A stretch of 64,000 nucleotides of DNA from Patescibacteria group bacterium (GCA_023263945.1 JALQTW010000002.1:244339-308338); one strand, 5' to 3'; shown: positions 40,464 to 49,822, counted from the first letter of the stretch. The notes: a model not told the origin generated them from the sequence alone. Numbers and translations are program-made.

Positions 40464-40988
40464 ATGAAGAAACTGCTAGTCGCTACCCGCTACTCGCTAC
40501 CCGCTTTTAGCCTCATCGAGCTTATGCTCGTCATCGCGATTTTTCTGGTGACGGCCATCAGCACAGTACCGATGATTTCGTACTATCAGGAACGTCAAAC
40601 CGTCTCCAGTCTCACTGTTTCCATTGTGCAAGTCTTGCGTCTTGCACAGGGAAAATCTCTTAGCAGAACAAACGGCATGCCGTGGGGTGTTTACATTCCG
40701 GCAACGCGCGAGAGCATTACGCTCTTCAATGGAAAATCGTATGATTCGCGTGACCCTGTGTTTGACCAAGTACTGGATATTCGTCTTCCCTACCGTCTCT
40801 GTATGAATACCATGACGAATATGGATTCCAGTGCCACACTTCTCTTTCCTTTTATTCCGGAAGCAAAGAACGATCTCCATTTCTTGGAACTCTATTCAAA
40901 GGATGCAGGTGGAGAGAGATCGGTCATTCATGTAAATGTGAATGGAACAATAAGGACGGATCAAGATCCTACGAGTGTGTGTCATTAA
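40464..40988 (+). CDS. Pseudopilin whose leader is encoded by a heptamer array
   Basis: 174 residues starting MKKLLVATRYSLPA, then the prepilin motif FSLIELMLVIAIF with Glu at +5. The residue before the cleavage site is Ala, not the usual Gly. Codons 5-15 are CTA/CCG heptamer units (40476-40510), so the leader peptide is repeat-derived. The rest resembles GspH/FimT-type minor pilins (SYYQERQTVSSLTVSIVQVLRLAQGKSLSRTN). The C-terminal NGTIRTDQDPTSVCH recurs as a fragment at 43453-43501. Confidence 0.85.
   Translation: MKKLLVATRYSLPAFSLIELMLVIAIFLVTAISTVPMISYYQERQTVSSLTVSIVQVLRLAQGKSLSRTNGMPWGVYIPATRESITLFNGKSYDSRDPVFDQVLDIRLPYRLCMNTMTNMDSSATLLFPFIPEAKNDLHFLELYSKDAGGERSVIHVNVNGTIRTDQDPTSVCH
40476..40510. 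repeat. Heptamer array forming a prepilin leader
   Basis: CTAGTCG, CTACCCG, CTACTCG, CTACCCG, CTTTTAG: five units in frame at the start of the pseudopilin gene, no opposite arm. Confidence 0.85.
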
Positions 40989-41066
40989 ATCAGTTGTATG
41001 TGATACGTATGGTTAGAAAGTTGGAAGTCCTTGCATCCCATCTTGTTTATTCGTTACTATAAAAAC

Positions 41067-43418
41067 ATGTTTAGAAATGCATTATCTGCCTCTGTTGCAA
41101 CTCTGGCACTATTCCTTCCAAGTGTTACAACAGCCGCATTTTCTGATGTTGTTTCTTCACATGCGAACTTCGAAGCAATTACGTATCTAAATGATACAGG
41201 TATAATAACGGGATATAATGATGGCACTTACAAACCGGATTCCACCATTAATAGAGCGGAATTTACAAAAATTATCATGGAGGCGATCTCTGAAAAAAAC
41301 GATAACTCAAATTGTTTCCCAGACGTGAAACAGGAATGGTTTGCAAAATACGTTTGCAACGCAAAAGACAAGCAAATCATTATGGGGTATCCCAACGGAA
41401 CTTTTCAACCAGCAAACAATATTTCATTTGTAGAAGCGGCAAAAATAATTAGTCTCGCATTTCACCTTGATACTGCAAATCAAAATGGTGAATGGTATAC
41501 CTCATTTGTAAAGGCCCTCGAGGAAAAGAAAGCCATACCTGTAACGATTAACGGTTTCGATAAACCCATTACCCGAGGAGAAATGGCAGAGATCATCTAT
41601 CGCTTGCAGGCAAACAAAACAGATAAGCCATCACAAACATTTACGAATATAGGCTCTTCAAACAAAAAATGCTTAACTACCACTTGTACGCAGTCTCTCT
41701 TTTCATTGTCAGATGATATGGTTAAATTTGGTAATGATTACAGAAAGTCATTCCGATTATTTGTGAATGATAGCCATGAGGAATCCTTGTTTATCATTGG
41801 AAATCGGTACAGCGATTATCGTCTTTTCATCAACGGAAAGTATGTGGGACAGTATGATCGATTTGCAATGTCAGCAGATGAAAAAAGTCATGACATTCCT
41901 CTTGTTGTCTACGGCTCCGGTGATACGTTTTTTGGTTCAAACAAATGGAATAACTTCATATTATCTAATTCTGTAAAAGAGGAGATTGCAAATATGTCGA
42001 ATTTCAAAAATATACATAAGGATTATCCTGAAGAGATTAAAAATAAGGCAAAGCAAGTGCTAAGCATGCTGGAGCAAGATACCGTTTCCATGGAAGAACT
42101 GTTTTCAATCCTCTACTTTGGATCTCGGAGAGGTTGGTCCGATTTGCCTAAAATTAAGACAATTCAAGTTTATAACGTCACTCAAGTCGATGATCGAAAT
42201 GCTATTATAATGGCTTCATTTGACTACTATACTGGAGTGTATGCATTAAGTGTTCAAAATAATACTGTGGTTGATTTGATTGATACTTATTTCCTCAGTG
42301 ACGATAGCCATCAACCAGTTGCTGTGAGTATAAATGGTGATGTGGCGTTCGGAACCAAACAACCATTGCAATTAATTGACAATAAACTTATTGAGGAAGG
42401 TAAAAGTATATGGTTCAATGGCAAACCACTGAATGATCGTTACAACTACATGGTTTCAACGCCAAGATTTTCTCAAGATGGTCAGTTGTTGTACTATGGC
42501 ATCAATGCGAAGGAGCAAAACGGTAAAGTGACGTACACATGTGATGCGTGGGTTGGAAAGAAAAAGTACCCTTTTTCCTGTAATAGTGAGCTTTTCTTTG
42601 CTGGCCTTAGAGATTCTCCCAAAATAAGTCCAGATGGTAAAACGGTTGTATATAAAGAGTTAGTGGCAAAAGAATCGGAAGAATCCTTTGCGTCGTATAC
42701 TTCGCGGCTGGTTATCAATGGAAAGCCTCAAGCTATCCATCAATCAATTGGTGATCCTAAATTTACAAAAAAGGGACTGGCTGTTGTTGTATCTGATGAT
42801 GCTGGCCCTTATGTTGAATGGGATGGTAAGAAAGTAAGTCCAACTGGAGTGCTATGGTCTGAAGGCTTTCTTATGAGTAGATTGGATGAAGTTTACAACG
42901 ATAGTGAAAACCAAGATGATAATAACATTACTGTAAGTCCATCTGGCGAACACATTGCCTTCACCATCTATGATGCTTCCAAAAAGTGGAATTTATACAA
43001 AGATGCTCAGCAAATCACATCATCATCCGATTACATCGCCAACGTATTATTTCACCCACTTGATGAACATCTTGCTTACACAACCGTCTCTGTAGAAAAA
43101 GAGAAAAGGGAGCCTGATTTTCGTTTAGGAGAATTTGTAGGCTTTTCCCCTCCCCTCAAAAATCTGACAAAGTATTCTGTAATAGATAATGGGAAAACTC
43201 TTTCGGAACATGAGAAAGTACTCTGGATGCAATTTTCACCACATGGAGAACATCTTTGGTATATTGCACAAGATGGCAACACAATGAAGGTATTCAAAGA
43301 TGGCAAACCTTTAGGAGAGTCTTTTGATGCTATAGTTATGAAACCATACTTTGAAAACGATCAGCTCACATTGGGAATTTTGAAAGGAAACGAAATTTCC
43401 ATACTTTCTGTGAGGTAA
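41067..43418 (+). CDS. Surface protein: three SLH repeats plus TolB-like beta-propeller
   Basis: 783 residues starting MFRNALSASVATLALF (signal peptide ending TTAA); the start is fixed by TACTAT 6 nt upstream. SLH repeats at about 24-195 (FSDVVSSHANFEAITYLNDT, FPDVKQEWFAKYVCNA and a weaker third) precede a propeller made of PD40/TolB-like blades (SPDGKTVVYKE, SPSGEHIAFTIYD, SPHGEHLWYIAQDG). Base composition and codon use are visibly more AT-rich than the surrounding pilus genes. A fragment of the upstream pseudopilin's 3' end follows the gene, which suggests insertion into the operon. Function unknown; surface sensing or binding is plausible. Confidence 0.8.
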   Translation: MFRNALSASVATLALFLPSVTTAAFSDVVSSHANFEAITYLNDTGIITGYNDGTYKPDSTINRAEFTKIIMEAISEKNDNSNCFPDVKQEWFAKYVCNAKDKQIIMGYPNGTFQPANNISFVEAAKIISLAFHLDTANQNGEWYTSFVKALEEKKAIPVTINGFDKPITRGEMAEIIYRLQANKTDKPSQTFTNIGSSNKKCLTTTCTQSLFSLSDDMVKFGNDYRKSFRLFVNDSHEESLFIIGNRYSDYRLFINGKYVGQYDRFAMSADEKSHDIPLVVYGSGDTFFGSNKWNNFILSNSVKEEIANMSNFKNIHKDYPEEIKNKAKQVLSMLEQDTVSMEELFSILYFGSRRGWSDLPKIKTIQVYNVTQVDDRNAIIMASFDYYTGVYALSVQNNTVVDLIDTYFLSDDSHQPVAVSINGDVAFGTKQPLQLIDNKLIEEGKSIWFNGKPLNDRYNYMVSTPRFSQDGQLLYYGINAKEQNGKVTYTCDAWVGKKKYPFSCNSELFFAGLRDSPKISPDGKTVVYKELVAKESEESFASYTSRLVINGKPQAIHQSIGDPKFTKKGLAVVVSDDAGPYVEWDGKKVSPTGVLWSEGFLMSRLDEVYNDSENQDDNNITVSPSGEHIAFTIYDASKKWNLYKDAQQITSSSDYIANVLFHPLDEHLAYTTVSVEKEKREPDFRLGEFVGFSPPLKNLTKYSVIDNGKTLSEHEKVLWMQFSPHGEHLWYIAQDGNTMKVFKDGKPLGESFDAIVMKPYFENDQLTLGILKGNEISILSVR

Positions 43419-43452
43419 CTCAAATAGTGTTAAATCTGTTCATATGAACAGA

Positions 43453-43501
43453 AATGGAATGATACGGACAGATCAAGACCCTACGAGCGTTTGCCATTAA
43501 A
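43453..43501 (+). pseudogene. Duplicated 3' end of a pseudopilin gene
   Basis: These 49 bp match 40941-40989, the last 16 codons of the pseudopilin gene, at about 40 of 49 positions, including the encoded IRTDQDPTSVCH and stop. There is no start or prepilin motif before it. Confidence 0.7.
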
Positions 43502-43780
43502 CGGAGAAACACTTTCATGAATGTGCACTTTGTATAATCGTGCGATTCTTTCTATTTGGCGCAGCGCATGTTCATCCTTCTCCTCCTCTGCAAGTCTCCA
43601 ATGCTCCCTCATGTAGCATTCAAAAAGGGGATGATTTCGAACGTGTCCAAGTTCGATTTTTGCACGAAGGAAGAGCATGAAACCCGGAAGATCAGCAAGC
43701 CACTTGAAATCTCTTGTAGCAGTAATCCAGCGAGAAAGTGGATCGGAAGGTTCTTCCCATTGATCAATCCATTCTTGCAT
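43481..43780 (-). CDS. Small hypothetical protein inside the pilus operon
   Basis: 99 residues, antisense to the operon. TACTAT ends 7 nt before the ATG at 43780, matching the leaderless pattern. The sequence is helical and charged, with many Trp (MQEWIDQWEEPSDPLSRWIT, EHWRLAEEEKDEHALRQIE). No family was recognised. Its last codons and TAG stop lie in the duplicated pseudopilin tail, so the gene ended in that remnant after the rearrangement. Confidence 0.5.
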   Translation of the reverse strand: MQEWIDQWEEPSDPLSRWITATRDFKWLADLPGFMLFLRAKIELGHVRNHPLFECYMREHWRLAEEEKDEHALRQIERIARLYKVHIHESVSPFNGKRS

Positions 43781-43883
43781 GACGCAGATAGTACGCGCCG
43801 CCTATCATCCGTCAATTCCATCAAAAACCAATAACGAAGAACTTTTCTGCTATCCTACGAAAGAGATTCCCCCCCTTCTCACT

Positions 43884-45839
43884 TTGTTCTTCACACGTCA
43901 TCGCGGCCAGTCCCTTCTGGAAATTCTTATTGCAATCGGCATGATTGTCTTTTTTGCCACGGCTTTCCTGGGATTGATTGTTGCAAGCTATGGACGTCTT
44001 TCTCAATCGAAATATCAGTCCACCGCCGCACTTCTGGGGAATGAAGGAATTCGTGCAGTGGCTTCCATTGCAGATAGAAACTGGAATGCTCTGCAGTGCC
44101 CTGTTTTTCCCTGCACATTTGGGCTCCGGAAAGATGGAAATGCGTATGCCTTCACTCCGGCACCGGATATGACAGGATCTCCGCCTCAAACGGTGTTTAC
44201 ACGAACGGTAACGATTGATCCTCTCTGGAGAAATGATGAGGGAGAAATGGTCTCTGGGAGAACAACGGGGGCAATTCCAGATTCCGATGCGCGTCTTGTG
44301 ACCGTGACAATTTCGTGGCTCAATCAAATCAAGCGCAATGTAACGGCAGAATTCACCTCTCTCGTCTCTCGCAGCCACAAAACGTCTTCTCTGGTATTCG
44401 ACACCCAGGATGATTTTGCAGGAAAGACAGGAAACCCTGCGACTGCCCCTCAATTTCATGGAACAGTGGCAGTTCGTGAGCTTGTGAATGGTGAGGTGCG
44501 TACAGGAACGACGGGGTCATTTGAAAATCCTCAAGCAGTACAGTCCATCGTGGAACTCACACAACCTTCGGAGCATGTTATTGCAATTGTCCGTGACGAA
44601 GATCGTCTTCTCAGTATGACATCGCAGGCTCTCTCCATCTTTTCGCTCGATAATATTTCGAAGGGAGATGTTCGTCTGGAAAGACGGATTCCTCTTTCCG
44701 GGACACCCACAGCACTGGCCGTGTCTCGCAATGCGATTTTCTTAGGAAAAGAAGACGGATCCGTTGATGTTATTCGCAAACAGGAGAATCCCACCTACGG
44801 CGTGACAGCGCTCTGGACTGGATTGGGGTCTTCTTCCATTCGTGTTCTCACACTCGACACAAACAGCAATCTCCTGCTTCTGGGAAAGGCGCAGGGAAGA
44901 GACGCTGAATTCCTTGCCGTGAATCTCACGAAAGATCCCTCTCTTTCCTCTCCTGTGATTGCATTCCGTCAACAACTTCCTTCGAGTGTAACGGCGATCG
45001 TTAGTGATGGATCACGCGCGTTTATTGGAATGGAGTCCAATGAACTCAGTATCATCCATTTCAATACACCAACCTTTGCTTCGCATCTTCTTGCAGGAGA
45101 AGCGCAAACAATTTCTTCGCTCGCGCTGGATAAAGACACACTCTTCGTTTTACGCACATCGGGCGGGACAGAACCTGAACTGAGTTCATGGCGTGTTGTG
45201 CAGGAAGAAAATGAATCTTCTACGTCCCTAAAGCTCATACAGACAATAAATCTTCCGTCACTCACATCCCCTGGCAAACTTCTCCTTCTTCTTTTGTCTG
45301 GAAAACTCGCACTGACAACAGGTTCCGCAGGACGAGACATGATGGTGATTTCGGAAGATTTCTCTCAGACGAAGATTGTGACTGCTCCTCCAGGAATGAC
45401 AGGGGGAAGTTGTTTGTCACTCACGCAGGATGAGCAACATCTCTATGCCGCATGTACAACCGGACAGGGTACCGATGCACTCATGACGGTGATTGATCCT
45501 GAAAATCCCACAGGCTATGTATCCTGGGCAACGTATACTTCTCCGGTCGTCTGTATTCCAAACGATGTGACGCTCCGTCAATGGAACAACATGAAATTCC
45601 GTTCTTCCGGAGAAGGATATGTTTCCGTTCAGGTGCATACGGGTCCTACAGTCAGTGATGTACAAGCAAACCCCTGGCTGGGTCCTGAAGGAAAGGAAGA
45701 TCGCTCTTTTGATGATGACACCATGTGGCACAACATATCATTCCTTGGAGGGTCACGATGTCTGGAAGCACGTGTGGTGTTCCATGGTTTCACGACGTGT
45801 CCTCTCACGCTGGATCACCTTCTCTTTACGTACGAATGA
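43884..45839 (+). CDS. Prepilin-like protein fused to a beta-propeller-like domain
   Basis: 651 residues if translation starts at TTG 43884, giving an eight-residue leader FFTRHRG before QSLLEILIAIGMIVF (Gly at -1, Glu at +5). An ATG frame start at 43779 exists but would overlap the divergent gene and add an odd 35-residue leader. After the pilin helix come a beta-rich pilin-like region, then about 200-600 with repeated strands of VWVIDP/propeller type (VIAIVRDEDRLLSM, RNAIFLGKEDGSVDVI, LFVLRTSGG, LYAACTTGQG). It is probably a large minor pilin exposed at the pilus tip. The start is uncertain. Confidence 0.7.
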   Translation: MFFTRHRGQSLLEILIAIGMIVFFATAFLGLIVASYGRLSQSKYQSTAALLGNEGIRAVASIADRNWNALQCPVFPCTFGLRKDGNAYAFTPAPDMTGSPPQTVFTRTVTIDPLWRNDEGEMVSGRTTGAIPDSDARLVTVTISWLNQIKRNVTAEFTSLVSRSHKTSSLVFDTQDDFAGKTGNPATAPQFHGTVAVRELVNGEVRTGTTGSFENPQAVQSIVELTQPSEHVIAIVRDEDRLLSMTSQALSIFSLDNISKGDVRLERRIPLSGTPTALAVSRNAIFLGKEDGSVDVIRKQENPTYGVTALWTGLGSSSIRVLTLDTNSNLLLLGKAQGRDAEFLAVNLTKDPSLSSPVIAFRQQLPSSVTAIVSDGSRAFIGMESNELSIIHFNTPTFASHLLAGEAQTISSLALDKDTLFVLRTSGGTEPELSSWRVVQEENESSTSLKLIQTINLPSLTSPGKLLLLLLSGKLALTTGSAGRDMMVISEDFSQTKIVTAPPGMTGGSCLSLTQDEQHLYAACTTGQGTDALMTVIDPENPTGYVSWATYTSPVVCIPNDVTLRQWNNMKFRSSGEGYVSVQVHTGPTVSDVQANPWLGPEGKEDRSFDDDTMWHNISFLGGSRCLEARVVFHGFTTCPLTLDHLLFTYE

Positions 45840-47908
45840 TTCCTTTTTCTTTCATGCGTCGGGCAAGCACGCTCATTGAGCTCATTCTCTATATGGCAAT
45901 GACGGTGATCATCGTGGTGGGTCTCACGACCGTTGCAGCACGCATTCGTTCTGCGCAATCGACTAGTGGAAATCAAACCGAGGTGCAACAGTCCGTCCGC
46001 ACAGCGCTCCTTCAACTCTCTGCTCTTACGGCAACGTACGAAACAGGTGCTGTTCTTCCCGATGATCGTTTTCCAGGAGTACCAAATGGACTTGTTCTCT
46101 GGAATGTCACCGAGCAACCGGGAACTATTCCTACAACCTTTCTCTCACTCTTCCTGAAAGACAACGTTCTTGTCATGCAACACAAAGAGGAAGGAGTACG
46201 AGGAGAAGAAGTCATTCTCACACCGGACAGTGTGGTCGTTCGAGATGCAACATTTGTCATGGGCTCTTCTGACAATGTTCCGCAGGTTTCTTACTCCTTT
46301 ATTGCGGAGTCCAAACAAACCACAAAAGGAGGAGGGGCATGGAGCATTGCGTCGACCTTTATGCTTCGCCCCACGAATGTTCCGCTGAAAGATGTGTGTT
46401 GTCCTGTTTTCTTCAAGAGCGCGTGTAGCCCACTCATTCCTGCGTGTCTTTCCTCGTGTGTTCCCGGTTCATCGGATCCCGCGTGCCTTCCTCCGCCTCC
46501 TATCATCTTTACACCTATTCGTCCTCCTTCTTCCGGAAGTTCATCGTCCACTTCCCTTCCCTTCCCGGAATGCTCAGAAACAGAAAAGGGGCTAACACGT
46601 CTTCTTTTGTACGATCGCATCAACGAAGATTTCAATCTGCCGGATGATGAAAACTACCTCCAGAACTGCGGCACCGAAGGAGCTATTGGACTTTCCATGA
46701 AAGGAGAAGTTCCCTCCGATCTCTTTGTCATCAGCAGTATCACCTTCCGCATGCGCGTTCGTGCGAACACGGATGATGAGAAGAGATCCAGTAAAGTACA
46801 ACTAGACCTTGTTCAAGATTCTATGCATCTTATGCACGGGCCGGTACTGACGATTGATGGACAGATGACAGAATGGCATCCCCTCGAACAGACATTGGAA
46901 AGTGGTGCTTTGCTTGTCTCTCAGCAAGACATGAAAAATCTTCTCTCTGCGCAGAATCTCTTGCTTCAGCTTCAAAGCACGCAGCCAGGAAATTTGCTCC
47001 AGATTTCGGTGATGGATCTGGTGATCCTTTATAAGACATCCACCGGTACAGAAAAAACATTCATTCTCCATCCTTCGCGTTCTAATCCTCTTATTTTGTC
47101 CGATGCATGGGAAGCTGTGGGGAAAGCAAACTCGCTCCTTGGCTTCTGGAGTTTTGAAGAGCCAAGCGGAACAATTGCAGAAGATTCCAATGGAGAAACC
47201 GATGGCATCCTGCGCCAGGGAAACAGCGTGACGGAAGAAGGGCCATGGGCATCTGCCAGAACGACAACAATCGTTCCACCCGCAAACCAGGGTGGTGCGT
47301 CCGCACTCGCATTTCCTTCGTTTGATAAGCAAGATCCTGTGTATCACTTCATGCGCATTGGTGACGGTCCGGAATTAAATTTCCGTATCGATCAACCATT
47401 TTCCTTCTCCTTCTGGATTCGTCCAAAACCTCTGGATACTGGTAATCCGGAAAATATGATCGTCTTCGGTAAAATGCAGGATGACAATGTGGGCTATAAC
47501 TTGGTTCTCTACGGTGGAACGAGTGCGTATTTCCTTCAGTTTCTCTGGGGAGACCAAACAAATACGATTCTCAGTCCTCCGGGTGCCATAGGTCCGGATG
47601 CCTGGTCCTACGTCATCGTCTCGTACGATCCTACGAAACCTTCCGTAGAACGCGCGCAGATTATCGTCAATGGAGTGGAATCCACTATCAAGGAAGGAAC
47701 AAGACGATTCCCAGCAAAACCAAGTCCTTCACACATGCATGATGATGCATCGCATCTTCCCTTCCGCCTTGGTGCCAGCGCGCATCCTGCCTTCACCACC
47801 TTTACCCCCTTCCAGGGATACATCGATGAACTGCGTGTCTACAATCATCCTGTCACACTGGACGAAGTGAGTGCAGGGATGGCTGCTCTTTCTCGCATAA
47901 CTCCATGA
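45836..47908 (+). CDS. Prepilin-like protein with C-terminal LamG/concanavalin-like domain
   Basis: 690 residues starting MIPFSFMRRA, coupled to the previous gene by ATGA overlap. The prepilin motif STLIELILYMAM follows, with Ala at -1. A Cys- and Pro-rich linker (VCCPVFFKSACSPLIPACL, then PPSSGSSSS) separates the pilin part from later beta domains. The last one (about 460-680) is LamG-like: LLGFWSFEEPSGTIAEDSNG, FSFSFWIRPKP and YIDELRVYNHPVT. It is likely a glycan-binding tip pilin. Confidence 0.82.
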   Translation: MIPFSFMRRASTLIELILYMAMTVIIVVGLTTVAARIRSAQSTSGNQTEVQQSVRTALLQLSALTATYETGAVLPDDRFPGVPNGLVLWNVTEQPGTIPTTFLSLFLKDNVLVMQHKEEGVRGEEVILTPDSVVVRDATFVMGSSDNVPQVSYSFIAESKQTTKGGGAWSIASTFMLRPTNVPLKDVCCPVFFKSACSPLIPACLSSCVPGSSDPACLPPPPIIFTPIRPPSSGSSSSTSLPFPECSETEKGLTRLLLYDRINEDFNLPDDENYLQNCGTEGAIGLSMKGEVPSDLFVISSITFRMRVRANTDDEKRSSKVQLDLVQDSMHLMHGPVLTIDGQMTEWHPLEQTLESGALLVSQQDMKNLLSAQNLLLQLQSTQPGNLLQISVMDLVILYKTSTGTEKTFILHPSRSNPLILSDAWEAVGKANSLLGFWSFEEPSGTIAEDSNGETDGILRQGNSVTEEGPWASARTTTIVPPANQGGASALAFPSFDKQDPVYHFMRIGDGPELNFRIDQPFSFSFWIRPKPLDTGNPENMIVFGKMQDDNVGYNLVLYGGTSAYFLQFLWGDQTNTILSPPGAIGPDAWSYVIVSYDPTKPSVERAQIIVNGVESTIKEGTRRFPAKPSPSHMHDDASHLPFRLGASAHPAFTTFTPFQGYIDELRVYNHPVTLDEVSAGMAALSRITP

Positions 47909-48324
47909 TCTTCTTTACCCAACGTTCGGCCATGACTGCCCTCCTCACCGTTGTGGTGATTGGATCAGCGGCGCTCATGATGTCCATTGCTATTGCACTG
48001 CGTGGTATTGGGGAATCTGACCTTGCGGTTTCTTCTGTTCGCCTTGCGCAGGTGGATGCACTCCTTTCGGGTTGCAGCGATGAAGCACTGCTTCGTCTCT
48101 CTCGAGATCAGACATTTGGACAGGGTGTTCCCGTGCGGTTTCCGCTTGGGGCAGGCACCTGTACAATCACAAGTGAAAGCGTCGTCGGGACTACACTGGA
48201 GACGTACGCCATCATCATTACCGCCGAGCGGCAACGCACCAAGAAATCCGCTCGTGTGACAGTTCTTGTTCCCACCATGCAAATCCTCTCGTGGGATGCC
48301 AGTATCGATCCCTCACTTCCGTAA
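47905..48324 (+). CDS. PilX-like minor pilus component
   Basis: 139 residues overlapping the previous stop (ATGA). A hydrophobic N-terminal helix (SAMTALLTVVVIGSAALMMSIAIAL) lacks a clear Gly/Glu prepilin motif, as in PilX/GspK-like proteins. The remainder is a small beta domain with one Cys pair (LSGCSDEALL, GAGTCTITSE). Its place between large minor pilins and the PilM-like gene supports a pilus role. Confidence 0.6.
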   Translation: MIFFTQRSAMTALLTVVVIGSAALMMSIAIALRGIGESDLAVSSVRLAQVDALLSGCSDEALLRLSRDQTFGQGVPVRFPLGAGTCTITSESVVGTTLETYAIIITAERQRTKKSARVTVLVPTMQILSWDASIDPSLP

Positions 48325-48327
48325 CCT

Positions 48328-49200
48328 ATGTCTCTCTTCTCCCGAAAAAGTTCCATTCTGGCAATGAGCGTTGAAGATTCCATTGTGCATCTTGCCTGTG
48401 CATCCGGAACAGAAGGGCAACCGGGAACAGTCACCGAACATACATCGGTGGATCTTCCACCAGGGATTGTTCTCCATCAGCGCATTCAGAAGAAAGAAGA
48501 ATTTTCAAAGCTTGTTGCAACGGGACTTTCTCTGCTCAAGCACAAACCGTCGACCGTGGTACTGGGACTTCCTGCAGGACTTGTTCTCACCCTTGCAAAA
48601 ACGGGGCTCACGGAATCCCCTACTGCGAAGAAACCTCTTGCGTCCCTTGTGAGTGAAGCCATTCCTCTGCCTGCGGAAAAATTGCAGATCAAAGATCAAT
48701 GGAATGCGCCGAGTGGAAAGAATCCTGGTGTGTGGTCCTGCGTTGCCATCGAACACGATGTGCTGGAGGAATACAAAGCAGCACTCAAAGGAGCAGGACT
48801 TTCCAGTGTGAAGGTTGTACCTCTCTCCCTCGCGTTCCTTGCTGTGCATGCGTCGAGCGCAACAGTCGATCAACCTACCCTTGTTCTCAACCTGACCACA
48901 CATCCTGGCTCCATCATGCGGGGTTCCCGTTCCATCATGCTGGATGAGCGTCTCCTGTTTGATGCAACGCTGGAGGAATCTCTCACGGAAACATTGGAAA
49001 CGTGGGCAGCCCTTCTTCCCAAAGAAACAAAAACGAGCATGATTGCCCTTGGTGATGAAGCGAAAACGAAAGCACTTCTCACAAAAATACTTGCAAAAAA
49101 TCCTTCCGTCTCTCTCACCACAAAGCAGGGAGATGAGTGGACCTACGCAGCGATGCTTGCAAGTGCAGAACTTGCAAAACCTTCTCTTCCCTCCTTCTAA
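48328..49200 (+). CDS. PilM-like actin-fold pilus protein
   Basis: 290 residues, no signal peptide. The opening MSLFSRKSSILAMSVEDSIVHLA resembles PilM N-termini (FGLDIGxxSIK in standard form), and later strands KPSTVVLGLPAGLVLT and PTLVLNLTTHPGS fit the actin-like fold. The nucleotide-binding motifs are degenerate, so it may be a divergent or non-ATP-binding PilM. PilM normally links cytoplasmic and membrane pilus parts; PilN and PilO are not seen. The TAA stop overlaps the ATG of the next pilin. Confidence 0.55.
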   Translation: MSLFSRKSSILAMSVEDSIVHLACASGTEGQPGTVTEHTSVDLPPGIVLHQRIQKKEEFSKLVATGLSLLKHKPSTVVLGLPAGLVLTLAKTGLTESPTAKKPLASLVSEAIPLPAEKLQIKDQWNAPSGKNPGVWSCVAIEHDVLEEYKAALKGAGLSSVKVVPLSLAFLAVHASSATVDQPTLVLNLTTHPGSIMRGSRSIMLDERLLFDATLEESLTETLETWAALLPKETKTSMIALGDEAKTKALLTKILAKNPSVSLTTKQGDEWTYAAMLASAELAKPSLPSF

Positions 49201-49763
49201 TGTCACGCTCTTCGCACAAAAAAGGATTCACGCTTCTGGAACTGGTGATCACCATCACCATCCTCTCCATGCTCGCACTTGCCGTATTTGCGGGGGTGGA
49301 TCCCAAGAGACGTCTCAATACCGCCCGAAATGCAAAACGCTGGAGTGATATCACCATCATGCTGGATGCCTTCAAAGCCTATCAGGCAGATCACGACGGT
49401 CTTCTTGTGCAAAACCCTGCCGATCCAACCTCTGCCCCCATCATCGATTCTGATCCAACGACTGTACAGATCATTGGCAGAAGACCGGACTGTACCAAGT
49501 GTGTTACTGCGAGTCTCGTTTCCGTACAGCCTGGATGTGGGTTGGACCTTGCCCTCATGACAGGATTCATGAAGGAATTCAAACCCTACCTCCCTCGCAT
49601 TCCTGCGGATCCTTATAGAAAATCGGAAGCGCAGAAAGCGGAGGACACACGGTATTACATCAACCATGAGACCGGCGGCATTCTGACCATCGGCGCGTGC
49701 AATGCGGAGTCCGATGCGCGCGGCGGACGCGGGACACCGAATCCGATTGAAGTGACGAGATAG
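49200..49763 (+). CDS. Type IV pilin-like protein (GspG/PilE type)
   Basis: 187 residues starting MSRSSHKKG, with prepilin motif FTLLELVITITIL (Gly -1, Glu +5). Start and upstream stop overlap (TAATG). After the helix comes the block AGVDPKRRLNTARNAKRWSD, also present in the pilins downstream. Two Cys near DCTKCVTASL suggest a loop disulfide. It ends near TRYYINHETGGILTIGACNAE, a pattern shared by the next two pilins. One of these three is probably the major pilin. Confidence 0.85.
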   Translation: MSRSSHKKGFTLLELVITITILSMLALAVFAGVDPKRRLNTARNAKRWSDITIMLDAFKAYQADHDGLLVQNPADPTSAPIIDSDPTTVQIIGRRPDCTKCVTASLVSVQPGCGLDLALMTGFMKEFKPYLPRIPADPYRKSEAQKAEDTRYYINHETGGILTIGACNAESDARGGRGTPNPIEVTR

Positions 49764-49766
49764 TTT

Positions 49767-49822
49767 ATTGGTTGACTGGTTGATTGGTTTCGGATTTCGT
49801 ACTTCGAATTTCGGATTTCTTT
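49767..49822. repeat. Tandem arrays of period 8 and period 7 between two pilin genes
   Basis: 49768-49791: TTGGTTGA, CTGGTTGA, TTGGTTTC (8-nt period). 49788-49822: TTTCGGA, TTTCGTA, CTTCGAA, TTTCGGA, TTTCTTT (7-nt period). They lie between the TAG stop at 49763 and the next pilin start. Confidence 0.8.

Noticed and set aside
43779-43883. Long N-terminal leader on the propeller-pilin from the ATG at 43779
   Set aside because: It overlaps the start of the divergent 99-residue gene and would make an odd 43-residue prepilin leader; a TTG start at 43884 gives a normal short leader.
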